Assembly (NCBI GenBank): GCA_019054805.1
Contig: JAHQIY010000003.1
Span: 8,866,001 to 8,930,000, forward strand
DNA: 64,000 nt
Direction of reading: 5' to 3'
Source of the DNA: Brachionus manjavacas
Taxonomy: Eukaryota > Rotifera > Eurotatoria > Ploima > Brachionidae
Below are positions 11,801-21,846 of this stretch, one piece after another. How positions within the stretch are numbered: the first letter of the stretch is position 1; the number at the start of each line of letters is the position of its first letter. The notes under the pieces are model-generated. The model did no database searches and was not told where the DNA came from. It saw nothing but the letters and a program-made list of their open reading frames with translations. The translations under genes and the position numbers were made by a program.

Positions 11801-14232
11801 ATCTATCAAACTTAAAAAAATGAACCTACTAGAAACAAGGATAAAGAAATTTTTATGAAATTCTTTTCGTTAACAAAGACAAAGAAAACCAGATCACAAA
11901 CGTCTTTCAAAACTACACAACAAAGCCAACACATTATACAAAACACCTTTTAATAACCTTTTAAATTTAAAACAACACTTATCTTTCCTAAAATTTTTAT
12001 TATTTTTTGAATAGTTTTTTTTACAATCAATCTTTAGCTGACTTTATTTTTCAAACTGTATTATAAATTTTTCCAATCGCATGAAGGCTGAAAAGAAGGT
12101 TTTTAGACCATTTTGAACTTCGCTGGGATCAGGGCACTTAAATTATTTAAAATTACTTCTTGTCAAATTCTTAATTAATAAATATATATACAATTGTAAT
12201 AATTATTCTTCTTTAAAAATGGACATCAATTAATGGACTGACAAAAAAATAAAAATTTTACTGACAAAAAAACTACATTTGATGACAAATAAATTAATTG
12301 ACTGATAAAATAATGATTTGAGTGACAAAAAAGTTCATTCCTTACAACCATAGAGAATGACATTATTCGATAGCTTAATTAGAACTTAAATAAAATAAAA
12401 CCTATCTATAAAGAAGGTTTTATTCTGTCAGCGCAAAATTTTTAAAAAGTCATCTTAATATATATATTTGTCAGTCGTTTAGTTTTGTTGTCAGAATAAT
12501 TAGTTTTTTATAGTCAGCTAAAATAAATTAAATTAGTCACCACCTTTAATTATTTTTGTCATATAAAAAAATTAAATTTGTCACCCCCAAAAAATTTAAG
12601 CCTTTAAAATGTATCTCTTTTCAAAGTCTTTCTTTTTTAATAAATAAAAAATAAATAAAAATATTTTTTACCTTATTTTGTTTTGTATGTAAAACGAGTC
12701 ATTTCGGGAATTAATGCTGAAAAAGTTTAGTTTTATTTTGTTTTTAAATTAATAATATTGATTATCTTTATTTTTCTTTCAAATTACATGAATTAATTTA
12801 TTTTTTTTTGAAAAATTTATTGATTATAAGGATTAAATTTATTTTCTATCTTTTTAAATGCCTGAAAATTAAATTTCTTATTATCGTGCATCACAAACTG
12901 AAAATAAACCTAATCCAAACAAGCATAAAATTTTATGACAGCCACAATGTAGAGTAAACGTCCAGCCCAACTTCAAAAGTCGTCTTGTGTAGCTTATTTT
13001 ATTTATATATAACTTTTATCATTTGTATTGAGATTTTTTGGGTCACATGGAGATAAAAGAATGATTCCTATTTAAATCTAAAAAAGTTCATGATTAAGAA
13101 GATTTAAAAATATTAACCCATTTAATTAATTTGATTAAGATATATTAATTATTAAATATATTTCCTTAAATAATAATCATGATGAGCAAAATGGGCAATA
13201 GAAAAAAAACATAAGATAAAAGAGGCACTGTAAATAAAAAATGGAAAATTAATTTTTCTACTTACTTACATTCATTCTGGCATTTAAATCTTCAAGAACT
13301 TGCAAAGCATATTCCAGTTCTTCATAACCATTTTTTTCATCAATCTTAAAAGGATTTGGTGATTCGTATGATGAATCAAATGAATCCACATCTGCTGATT
13401 GTGAAACAATCGAATCACGTTTTTCTGTATAATCGTATTCTCCTCCCAAATTTGCCATGCTTGGAATATACTTATCAAAATCTGGGGATTTTTTTTATCA
13501 AAAATTAAATATTAAATATTGAGATTAAAAAAAATACCCATCAGTGAATAGACTCGGAATGGAAGTCTGAGCAGTTGAGTGCTTCCATTCAGCTTTTGAA
13601 CGCCTATTGTGAGCTTGTAAGAATATCGCGCAAATTGACCGCGAAATGTTGGTGCTAAATCATAAGGTAATTTTTCGCTATAAATAACTAAATTTAAATT
13701 AATAAAAAAAAATAATTTTTTTTTCTAATTTTATATTTTTACATGATTTTTCTTCGCCTGGTCTCAAATGCAGATTGCAAAATAAAATTTTCGGTTTTGA
13801 TGAAAATATGGATATTCCCAAGCGATCCTTGTTGGGTTGGAACGACGTTACTGAGCTATCTCCGGCTTTTTCGACAATGCTGTACCTTAATGGATCTTTT
13901 GGCAACATCACTTTGGAATCATCAATAAAACAATTGCAGTCTATTTGAGCACATGACCAGACGACAACAAAATTTTCATCTTCTTTGTTTATTTCTCTTT
14001 TGGTAAAAAACTTTTGCTCCATTATGGGAGTTGATGGTGCCGAGCTTGCTAGTGACTGATTCGACAAAATCGAAAACATTGATTCGGACATTTGAAGCTT
14101 GGTATTGTCCTGATTTTTGACATCGAACGTTTTTGCTAAACTTCTGAATTTTATTTCACATTTTATCTCTTCGCCGACAAAAAATACTGGCGTACAACTT
14201 CCGCGTAGTATGTCTGCCTCTACTTCTATCAT
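8836..14232 (-). CDS. RGP1: RGP1 homologue, RAB6A-GEF complex partner 2
   Basis: Six exons on the minus strand: 14232-13743, 13687-13538, 13481-13262, 12716-12672, 9464-9118 and 9068-8836. All are GT-AG with matching phases, 1485 nt, 494 aa (human RGP1 is about 390). The start MIEVEADILRG matches the RGP1 N-terminus. KPKILFCNLHLRPGEEKS, YKLTIGVQKLNGSTQLLR and VSLRWKLHFEF are family signatures spread over exons 1, 2 and 6, and SWDLPI lies near the C-terminus. RGP1 has an arrestin-like fold and with RIC1 forms the Golgi exchange factor for Rab6. The small fourth exon (45 nt) is the least certain. It was chosen because it restores phase and supplies the short linker before VANHDGK. The donor used at 13262 is GTAGAA, with GTAAGT at 13269 as the alternative. 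An internal Ser-rich insertion in exon 1 explains the extra length. Confidence 0.85.
9731..10058. repeat. Long inverted repeat (hairpin element) in an RGP1 intron
   Basis: Arms 9731-9812 and 9975-10058 are near-perfect reverse complements (about 83 nt each) separated by about 160 nt. The outer ends read AAAATTTAGAATATTTAGCT and its complement. The inner ends share ACAAGTAAGAAAATAGCTTT. Such a fold-back structure is typical of a MITE or of a palindromic element. Confidence 0.75.
10276..10422 (+). CDS. Short plus-strand ORF in the RGP1 intron
   Basis: ATG at 10276 to stop at 10422, 48 codons, begins MSKFSSIEIIKLRELMKK. The +1 frame beside it reads RSFRCLLCDKKEVKKLRN, a CxxC-type stretch. This suggests an old frameshift in a transposon zinc-finger ORF rather than a host gene. 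Antisense to RGP1. Low support. Confidence 0.2.
   Translation: MSKFSSIEIIKLRELMKKEFLLMLKKRHNMVKSGPLDVYFVIKKKLKN
10962..11140 (+). repeat. tRNA-like segment, small hairpin and LINE 3' tail
   Basis: About 10975-11016 contains tRNA promoter-like boxes (TAGTTCGAGTGGTAAA and GGTTTCGAGTCTAG). These are followed by perfect inverted arms 11016-11034 and 11048-11066 (AGATTCTTCTATTTTTTAA). Then comes AATCTGAAGGAACTTCTACT, ending in an AAAT microsatellite at about 11117-11140. The last part matches the LINE tails at 20336, 55935 and 57580. Confidence 0.5.
12215..12600. repeat. TGACAAA-rich dispersed repeat, copy A (in RGP1 intron)
   Basis: Contains many spaced copies of TGACAAA or its complement TTTGTCA: in direct orientation in the left half, inverted in the right half. 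It runs from ATGGACATCAATTAATGGAC to TTTGTCACCCCCAAAAAATT. A reverse-complemented relative lies at 23603-24213. The centre holds CCTATCTATA...GGTTTTAT, shared with that copy. No coding capacity, so a non-autonomous element. Confidence 0.65.
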
Positions 14233-15469
14233 ATCTAAAATTTTAACTAATTAATCTAAGCATAAAAAAGAATAGGCAATGAATTAGCCAGCAAAAAAAT
14301 TTAAAATTCAAACATAAAATTATTTGTCAAAAATGAATTTTACAATAAATTATGGAGAAATTTTTAAAAATTAGATGGGCTAAGTTTTAGCAAAAAATAA
14401 TTTTTTATTTAAAGTTTAGATTATTCTTTTGGACTTAAAATCTAGATGAGATGTGTCCATCGTTTAAAAAAATTTGAATTCGAATATGAATAGATATGTT
14501 CGTATTCATCAATACTAAAAGCATAGTTTTGGTCATATTTTTGAGAAAACACCAAGAATACTTTTATATTTATTGACAATATTTATTCTAACTCTTTGTT
14601 TATTTGAATAAAATAAAAATTTCATTAGGTCAGTTACTTTAAGGTTTAGGACCCTTCTTTAAGCACAAGCTTCTTTAAGACAAAAATAAATTCACACTAC
14701 ACTGAATTGCCTAGTATTTTGGTTCATCAAAATGTTTTGAAAAATTTTAATATTTTTGTATAAAATTTTGGTTAAGTACCAAAAGACTAAATAGTGTATA
14801 AAAAAATTAATCTCTTAGAAATTATATTTAATAGAATAAAAATTAATATATCTAATTAAAATTAATAGAATTAATAGTTTCGAGAATACATTAACAGTAT
14901 AAAAATAGTGAGTGATGAATGTATTTGGGATGCATGAATTTTTTACTAAAATTTAAAACTTGGTAAAATAAAACGGGTGATGATTTAAAAAAAAGTCAAT
15001 CCCGCAGTAATCACGTTCTTTTCGAAAAAAAAAATAAAATTTAGATCAAGAAGATCAAAAAACAACACCTTTAAACTTTAATTAATGATATTCTACATTT
15101 ACATTGCGGTAAGGCTCAAAATTCAAAATTTTAAATGAAAAAAAGCTAAATTTTAAAATATTAATTAAAAATATTAATTAGCAGATATTTTTATGTAATT
15201 AAAATTTATTACGACCTAAATTTTGCTATAATTTTATGCATTTTTTTTTTAGAATAAATAGTTTTTTATGTGTGAATTACAAATTTATTGTATTTTATTT
15301 CCTAATTTTATATTGTTAATTTTCTTTAGGATGTGCTGAAACAATTTTTGAGTGTGCTAGTTATTTAGTCCCGAAAAAATATTGAAAAAAAATCTAAGAT
15401 TACGATTGATTTAAAGCAATCGTGATTTTTAAGTAAAAATAAAAATAAAAAAAATTTCATTTTATTTTT
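14233..15469. other. A/T-rich interval between RGP1 and the ACAD9-like gene
   Basis: Both neighbours are on the minus strand, so this holds the RGP1 promoter side and the ACAD9-like 3' UTR. I see no further gene and no recognisable repeat. Confidence 0.5.
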
Positions 15470-17443
15470 TTAATAATTTCTTGAAACAGAATGCGTAGCT
15501 GCATGATCTTTGACTTTTAGGACATTATCTGCTATATTAAATTTAGTGTTATTTAAGCCTTCACCACCTCTAGAACTGATGATATCAGCATGCATTTCAT
15601 CCACTATTTTTCCTGACTCTTTGCACTGAACAAACACCAGCGCAACTTCATGTTGACTGTTCGGCAAACCGATCGAATACGATCTGGACGCTCTTGCAAT
15701 TGCCGAATTCATGGCATAAATATGCATGGCCATATCGGCCAGCATCGCCAAAGGCACTTGATTATCGATGACATCGCGACCATGATTGATGATAGTTGAT
15801 TTAGCAGCCATCATTAGCTTGACTGCAGATTGTTCCAATAACGAAACCGGCTCTTGCAAAGATGGATGAACATGCTCCCACAGATAAAAGTACTGGGGAA
15901 TTTTTTTCTGTGCCGAACGGACCAATTTATGGTTAATCAAAATTTGTCTTAGCACAAAACCGGGGTATTTAAACGGATTTCTCACTTTGCTCAGCTCTTC
16001 ACTGAATTCAGCACCAGACAAAACAAGACCATTAGTTCCAACATACAGCCTCAACAAATCATTTGTGTTCAATGCATTTACCAAATAGCTCACATCCGAA
16101 AGATATTTTTGAGTTAACTTATCTAAATTTATGAATTGTCCCATGGCCATAATGTCCAAGCAGTGGGTCACACACTCTCTGAGAGTTTCAGTGCAGAAAA
16201 TTTTGGTCAAAGCCGCCTCGCATCCCACATCAGGCGTGTCATATGAATCAACAATGCCAGCAGTAAGATAGACCATGCTCTCCATGGTGTACAATTTATG
16301 CTCTACACAGGACAGCCGAGCTTTGACAAGCGGAAACTGAGAAATCGATTTGCCGTATCGATAGGTTTGTATGGAAAAATCAATGGTTTGCTTATACAAA
16401 TGCTTTAGAAGACCTATACAAATGGCTCCGATGAGATAGCGTGATTGATCCAAAATTGTACTCGATATTTCAAAACCATTGCCATATTCACCCAAAATGT
16501 CCTCTTTGCTTAGCACAACTTCCTTGAAATTTACTTGGTAAAGACTTAGACCATTCTGGTTGCTCAAAACTTTTTTAAGCGATACACCGGGGTTTTTGGC
16601 AGAGACTAGAAACGCGTTCAATTTTTCAGAGCTCTCATTGAGAGTTTTGGCAAAGGTGACCAAGACAGCGTCTTCAATGCTGTCGTTGCTTAGCAGGGTA
16701 ACCCATGTTTTTTCTCCATTGAGTGTGTATATTTTTTCACCTTTTACCGAACCGATTCTTGCCATGAGATCAAAATTTGCCGAATCAAAGCTATTGCTAA
16801 TTTCACTGTAACAAAAGCCGGTGTTTATTTCGCCTCTGGCAATCGGAGGCAAAAATTTGTCCTTTTGGCTCTGAGTGCCATAGGCTAGAATGGATCTAGC
16901 AACTAGTTCCTGAGTGTTGATCAAATTAAGAGCTAGACTCGGGTATGTAGAAGTTTCTTCAATTATTCTGGCAAATCCTGTCGAGTCAAGCTCGCTTCCA
17001 TTGTACTCAATAGGGAAACATTTGGAAAATAGGCCCAGACTTCGAAAGTCCGAGATGGCCTCAAGGCTAAAATTTCCATTTTTGTCAATTATTTTGCCGT
17101 AATTTGAGGTCTTAAAATAGGTTTTGATAGATTGGACATGCTTGTCCAATGACTCGGAAAATATGTTGTGTTCGTATTCGGGAAATTTGAGAAAATCATA
17201 CAAATACTCGCCTTTGAAAAGACTTTTAATGAAAGGCTTATTGCTGACTTGTTTTGGTCTGGTGTATAAACGTTGTATAAAGTCTCGATTTGATTTGTCC
17301 ACACTAGAGCTTTTTATTGAACTTTGGCGATTATCACCTATTTTGTCGACATTTTTATCTTCTTGTTGATGAGCTATTTGAATTGAAAAATATCTTGGCC
17401 TCAAATTTTCGACTGAACTTTTAAACAAAGATCGTCTAAGCAT
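15470..17443 (-). CDS. ACAD9-like acyl-CoA dehydrogenase family protein, catalytic Glu missing
   Basis: Intronless 657-aa frame. The Arg-rich N-terminus (MLRRSLFKSS, then LRPRYFS) looks like a mitochondrial presequence. FIKSLFKGEYLYDFL (about 71-85) is the SFxxxLFxG segment that opens ACAD9 and very-long-chain ACAD. The acyl-CoA dehydrogenase N-terminal, middle (LNGEKTWVT about 241-249) and C-terminal helical domains follow, then the extra C-terminal helical domain specific to ACAD9/ACADVL (ARASRSYSIGL about 615). In active members the catalytic base is the Glu of FEGTNE. Here the segment reads LYVGTNG with Val at position 468 (codon 16042-16040). The FAD-contact motif is also eroded (FCYSEISNS instead of FCLTEPxSGSD). 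ACAD9 doubles as a complex I assembly factor, so a structural role with lost dehydrogenase activity is a reasonable inference. No introns and no frameshift; the gene looks maintained. Confidence 0.85.
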   Translation of the reverse strand: MLRRSLFKSSVENLRPRYFSIQIAHQQEDKNVDKIGDNRQSSIKSSSVDKSNRDFIQRLYTRPKQVSNKPFIKSLFKGEYLYDFLKFPEYEHNIFSESLDKHVQSIKTYFKTSNYGKIIDKNGNFSLEAISDFRSLGLFSKCFPIEYNGSELDSTGFARIIEETSTYPSLALNLINTQELVARSILAYGTQSQKDKFLPPIARGEINTGFCYSEISNSFDSANFDLMARIGSVKGEKIYTLNGEKTWVTLLSNDSIEDAVLVTFAKTLNESSEKLNAFLVSAKNPGVSLKKVLSNQNGLSLYQVNFKEVVLSKEDILGEYGNGFEISSTILDQSRYLIGAICIGLLKHLYKQTIDFSIQTYRYGKSISQFPLVKARLSCVEHKLYTMESMVYLTAGIVDSYDTPDVGCEAALTKIFCTETLRECVTHCLDIMAMGQFINLDKLTQKYLSDVSYLVNALNTNDLLRLYVGTNGLVLSGAEFSEELSKVRNPFKYPGFVLRQILINHKLVRSAQKKIPQYFYLWEHVHPSLQEPVSLLEQSAVKLMMAAKSTIINHGRDVIDNQVPLAMLADMAMHIYAMNSAIARASRSYSIGLPNSQHEVALVFVQCKESGKIVDEMHADIISSRGGEGLNNTKFNIADNVLKVKDHAATHSVSRNY

Positions 17444-19000
17444 TGTAACTTGAAAAAAAGAGTCGTACTTTGTAGGATAAAAATGGGAAATGAAATATTG
17501 TGGTGTTTGGAGTTGATAGTTTTTGGCTGAATTTAAAATTTTTAATAATTTACTTGGAAATGTTTTAAAGCATTCAGCAAAAATTTTTAGTCATTATTAA
17601 TTTAACTTAAGTTTTTAATTTTAGTATTAAAATTCAATAAAGAATGGCAAAGAGTTAATGAAACTAGATAAACGGATGAAATTTTCTTTATATTTTTATT
17701 AATTGCTAGGCTAAAATTTATTATCTACAAGACACAAGCTTTAATTTGTAGATTTTTACATTACATACAAGTCTAAAAAAAGGATTAAAAAAGAATTGAT
17801 TAAATTAATTAAAGAAAGTTTGTTATGCTAAAATAAGGTAAAGCTTTAATGTGCAAAAGGGTGACAACTTTTTAAGATAAAGTTTATTTAGTGGCGGTGA
17901 ATTTTGTAGCAAACAAAAATTAAAGCAAAGCAAAATATTTAAAGAATTAAAAAATAAATGTAAAATTTAAAAAATTTTTAGCATTAAAATCAAATAAAAG
18001 TTTTTTTATGTCAGAAAAAAAGTCAAAAAAACTTAACATTTAGGACTGTTTCTATCAATATTTGATCTTTTCTCTAAATACAAAAATTTATTTGTTTTAT
18101 TGCTTTTGTTTACGTTTAACAAATTTTTTTTTAAAAAGGTTAAAGAGTAATTTTTTAAAATAATTGTCAATAATTGAAATTAAATTGAGATTCAATTTAA
18201 TAAAATATATTTTTCTACAGTTTTTGCACCAGACTTCACTGCCGCGTTTTTTTACTGATTTTTATCATCAAGGTCCAAAAACCAAACGTATTCTGGTGGT
18301 TAAGAACCCTAGTATATCATATCTGAAGTTTTTTTTCATAAAAATTCAATCCAGATCAAAAGATTTTAGCTAAAATTAAATTTTGCCTTAAGGGCTCAAA
18401 TTCGAGTAAATTATTAATGTTTAAATCAAAATTGTTTAAAATGGTTACAATCGACAAATCTTTCTCCGCTTTGACTTAAATAAAAGAAAGTTACTTCATA
18501 ATTTTGGTGTAAAATAAGTGAGTTTTTTTCCGTAATAGCTAGAAACCCAATTAATTCTTAATAGAATAACCGCATTAGTTTTCTCAACTTAGACATTATA
18601 ATTGAAATAATTTTTTTAACTAATAATTTATTAATTTGGTTTTTATTTTTATGCAAAAAAAGGTTAAACGATTGTAATTCAATTAGTATCATTTTGATTT
18701 AAATTTTACTCAATTGAAAGAAAAAATAGTTTTAAATTTTATTCCATTAAAAAATTTTAAGTTTTATGAAAATAAACATATAATCCAGATTAATTGGGTA
18801 AATATTTGGGGCAAAATTGACGAAAATTGGATGAATGGGGTTGACTCCTCCCGTTTGGCATTTGTTTTTATTTTATTTTACATTTAGATCTAAAATTTTT
18901 TAAATATTTTGGAAATATAAAAAATATCTTTTAGAATGTTTAGCTCTTTTTAAATAAAATCATAAAACATGCAAACTCTAGTATTTTTTTTTGATTTAAT
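17444..19000. other. A/T-rich interval, no gene seen
   Basis: Promoter side of the ACAD9-like gene. A plus-strand frame at 18164-18373 has biased low-complexity content and no splice or start support. Nothing else stands out. Confidence 0.5.
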
Positions 19001-19009
19001 TAATTATCC

Positions 19010-19535
19010 TCTTCCGGTCGAATGCATTGACCAGATATTTGCACTTAGAAACATCATAGAACAAAGTCTGGAATGGAAAAATAGTCCCCTGTATCTTAAT
19101 TTCATTGACTTCAAGGAAAGCCTTCGATAGCATACACAGAGAAACCTTGTGGGTCATATTAAGATCTCAAGGCCTGCCCCAGAAGATAGCTAACTTGATA
19201 AAACACTTCTAGGAGAAATTCGAGTGTAGCGTGATTCTGAAAAAAGGACAATCTGAGAGCTTCAAAGTGTATACAGGAGTCAGGCAAGGGTGCGTTTTGT
19301 CTCTGGTTACACTATTACTATTATTGATTGACTATGCCATGAAGAAAAAAACAGCCAGTGCGAGGGGTACACAATGGGAATTAACAAGAAATTAACAAGA
19401 ATTGATGACTTAGACTCTGCGGACGATCTGGTGCCAATAACTAATACAGAAGCACATATGCATATGAAGACGGAAGATTTACCGAACAACGTTAATACGC
19501 CGGACTCGAAATAAATGGGGCCAAAACGAAAGTTG
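19010..19535 (+). pseudogene. Decayed LINE reverse transcriptase fragment
   Basis: Broken plus-strand frames show LINE RT motifs in the right order: SPLYLNFIDFKESLR (RT block A region), VYTGVRQGCVLSL (the conserved GxxQGCxLSP block), and DLDSADDLVPIT, a decayed FADD box. There are several stops and frameshifts, so it is inactive. Only the palm portion is present; endonuclease and 3' end are missing or unrecognisable. Similarity is to non-LTR elements of the CR1/Jockey type; the clade is not resolved. Confidence 0.8.
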
Positions 19536-19596
19536 GAAATCAACCAGCTACAGCAAGGAAACAAAACTTAAACTGTAAAACACTGTATACAAAGCA

Positions 19597-20193
19597 GAGT
19601 TGTTTAAAATTCCCAAATTAAAGTCCAAGTCATTAAAAAAAAGTTCGGACTTTAATATTATTTAAAAAAAAAGTTCGGACTTTAATATTATTTAAAAAAA
19701 AAGTTTCATTGTTTTATTTTCAAAATTCAAAGTAAAGAATTCTTTTTTAAAAAAAAAGTCCAACACTCGCTTGGCTTACATAATAACCACCTGGGACCGC
19801 AAAAATATCATTTCCTGGAACGAAAGAAATTTCATTTGTTCCTTAACATTCATTGAACGCAAAAAAATTCCCCCGATCATGTTTGGAAAAATAAAATGAC
19901 TGGAAAAAATTTTTTGATTGTAGTTGAGAATAAGGCGAAAATTTCGTGATCTTCGGTTCCTTTCCTTCCGTTGAATAATTTTCAAAACCGGAAAAAAAAT
20001 TGTCTAAAGAATCTTCGAATGTCGAGTCATCAAGATTAAGATAATTTATTATTTTAAAATACTTAAAGAATTTTTCTAGTCATTATACTCATCGTGAAAA
20101 AAAAATAAAATAAATGTCTTTGACTCGGACTTTTGAAGAAAAAAAAAGTCCGGACTTGGACTTGACTTGAGACTTGTAACTTTTAAACGACTC
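19597..20193. mobile_element. MITE-like element with GAGT(T/C)GTTTAAAA ends
   Basis: GAGTTGTTTAAAA at 19597-19609 is complemented by TTTTAAACGACTC at 20181-20193. Just inside each end are repeats of AAGTCC(A/G)AGTC and AAGTCCGGACTT. The left part also has a direct tandem duplication of about 30 nt (AAAAGTTCGGACTTTAATAT) at 19643-19700. The central part has no intact coding frame. No certain target-site duplication. Confidence 0.6.
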
Positions 20194-20211
20194 TAAGTAA
20201 AACAACACTAA

Positions 20212-20292
20212 TTCATCATTCATTTTTTGTAAAAATAATTAATTAGTCAATTAAAGAGTATTTTTGTCACTCAAATCATTATTTTATTCCAT
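20212..20292. repeat. TGACAAA-family fragment
   Basis: TAATTAATTAGTCAATTAAA, an AGTATTTTTGTCACTC stretch and ATCATTATTTTAT match the inner right part of copy B (about 24060-24120). This fragment abuts the MITE end and the LINE tail that follows. Confidence 0.5.
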
Positions 20293-20299
20293 TTAACCT

Positions 20300-20396
20300 T
20301 ATTTTGATTTTTTTTTATATTTTTTATTTTTTTTTAATCTGAAGGAGCTTAAGCTTGGTACAGATATACAAATAAATAAATAGATAAATAAATAAT
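20300..20396 (+). repeat. LINE 3' tail with AAAT microsatellite
   Basis: T-rich run, then AATCTGAAGGAGCTTAAGCT, then GGTACAGATATAC and an (AAAT)n repeat. Same layout as the tails at 11085, 55935 and 57580, all plus-oriented, so it marks the 3' terminus of one non-LTR family. Confidence 0.6.
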
Positions 20397-21846
20397 TGTA
20401 TTTGATGAAACCTTTAGTCAAAGCTTGACTTTTTGACTATTTTGGCTTAGGGTTTTTACTGTTGAAAAATTATGAAAGAGACCCATATATCAAACCTGTA
20501 AGATAAAAAAATATATTGAGCCACTCTAGTTTGACTTAAAGAACCTAAAAAATTAAGAAATTCTCCTACTTTATTTTGTAAGATCAGAATTTTTAAATAT
20601 TTTCATAAAAATAAATGTAAAATTATGAAAAAGTTTATCCAAGACTTTCATTTCTTGATTTTAAATTTAAATATTTTCATAATTATTCTTTTACTTTATT
20701 TTTTTAGTTTATTCTTTTAGGTTTCTACAGACTTAGATGATTTCTATTGATTGTTTAAATTAGGGAATGAATCAAAACATAGAAAAATAGAAAAACGTAG
20801 AAAGGTAAAAAAACATTGAATTTAATTAATTTAATGTAGAAACGTATAAAAAATAAAAAATTCAAAAAATTCTGCAAGAATTTGAATTAAAATTAGTAAT
20901 TTTTTTAAAATGATTATAAAAATAGAATAAAGAGAAATTAATCAAAAAAAAAATTAGCTTCTCAAGTGAGATCAATCAATTTTTTATATTTTTGATTTTT
21001 TACGTTTAAAAATATTCTATGTTTTGGATTTCTGTGTTGATTGATTTTCTACGTTTTTTATGGTACGATAATTTTTATGTTTTTTTTTAAATTCTATGTT
21101 TTGATACACACCTGTTTATTATATTTCTTCTAAATAAGATCATCATCAAAATTCAAATGATAATTATTAAAAAATTTCAACATTATAAATAAAATTACTC
21201 TGTAATGTTTTACTATTTTTAAAAAAATGAAGATTATACAAAAATAGGAATAGCTACTTTATATTTATTTAAATATTTGACTTATTGTGAATAAAAGGGC
21301 AATGAAAGGGAGTTTAAATTTTTTTATTCTTTATAAGTTAAAACAAAAACAATCAAACCATAACACTCTTATATTAACATCTAGTTAAAAAAAGGACTGG
21401 TCTATTTCATAGCCAATTGATCAAATATTTAACCTGGGTAAAATCATTAATAAATGGGAACAAAGAGAAAATTATAAATTTTAGGACTTTCCTATCAAAA
21501 TTTTTAAATTAAACTTTTTAAAAAAAAACTTCAATTTATTCTTGAATTAAAAAATTGATAGAATTACTATTTAACCATTTTTAGAAATACTACAAAAAAT
21601 CTTGTTACGTTTTAATAGAAATATTTTTTTGGCCAAAATATCTCATATTTATGACTATCAAATTTTAAGATCAAAAAAAATATTTGCACATCCAGATATT
21701 AAGAAGTTTTAAATCAAAGTAAATCAGTTAAATAATATGACCAGTGGGTCGCAAAATTGACCAGCCCCAAAAAAATCAAAATACTGGATAAACATATTCA
21801 TAAAAATCTAAATAGCAAAATTCTTTAAACAGAATTTATTTCAGCT
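20397..21846. other. A/T-rich interval with one shared motif
   Basis: No gene found. At 21735-21765 the sequence AATATGACCAGTGGGTCGCA, then AAATTGACCA, recurs with small changes at 61140-61170. This marks an otherwise unrecognised dispersed repeat. Confidence 0.4.

Noticed and set aside
16560-17369. Several plus-strand frames of 60-80 aa
   Set aside because: They lie antisense to the ACAD9-like gene and have no independent support.
18164-18373. Plus-strand 69-aa frame
   Set aside because: Begins in an A/T run, no coding bias apart from a short central patch, no partner exon.
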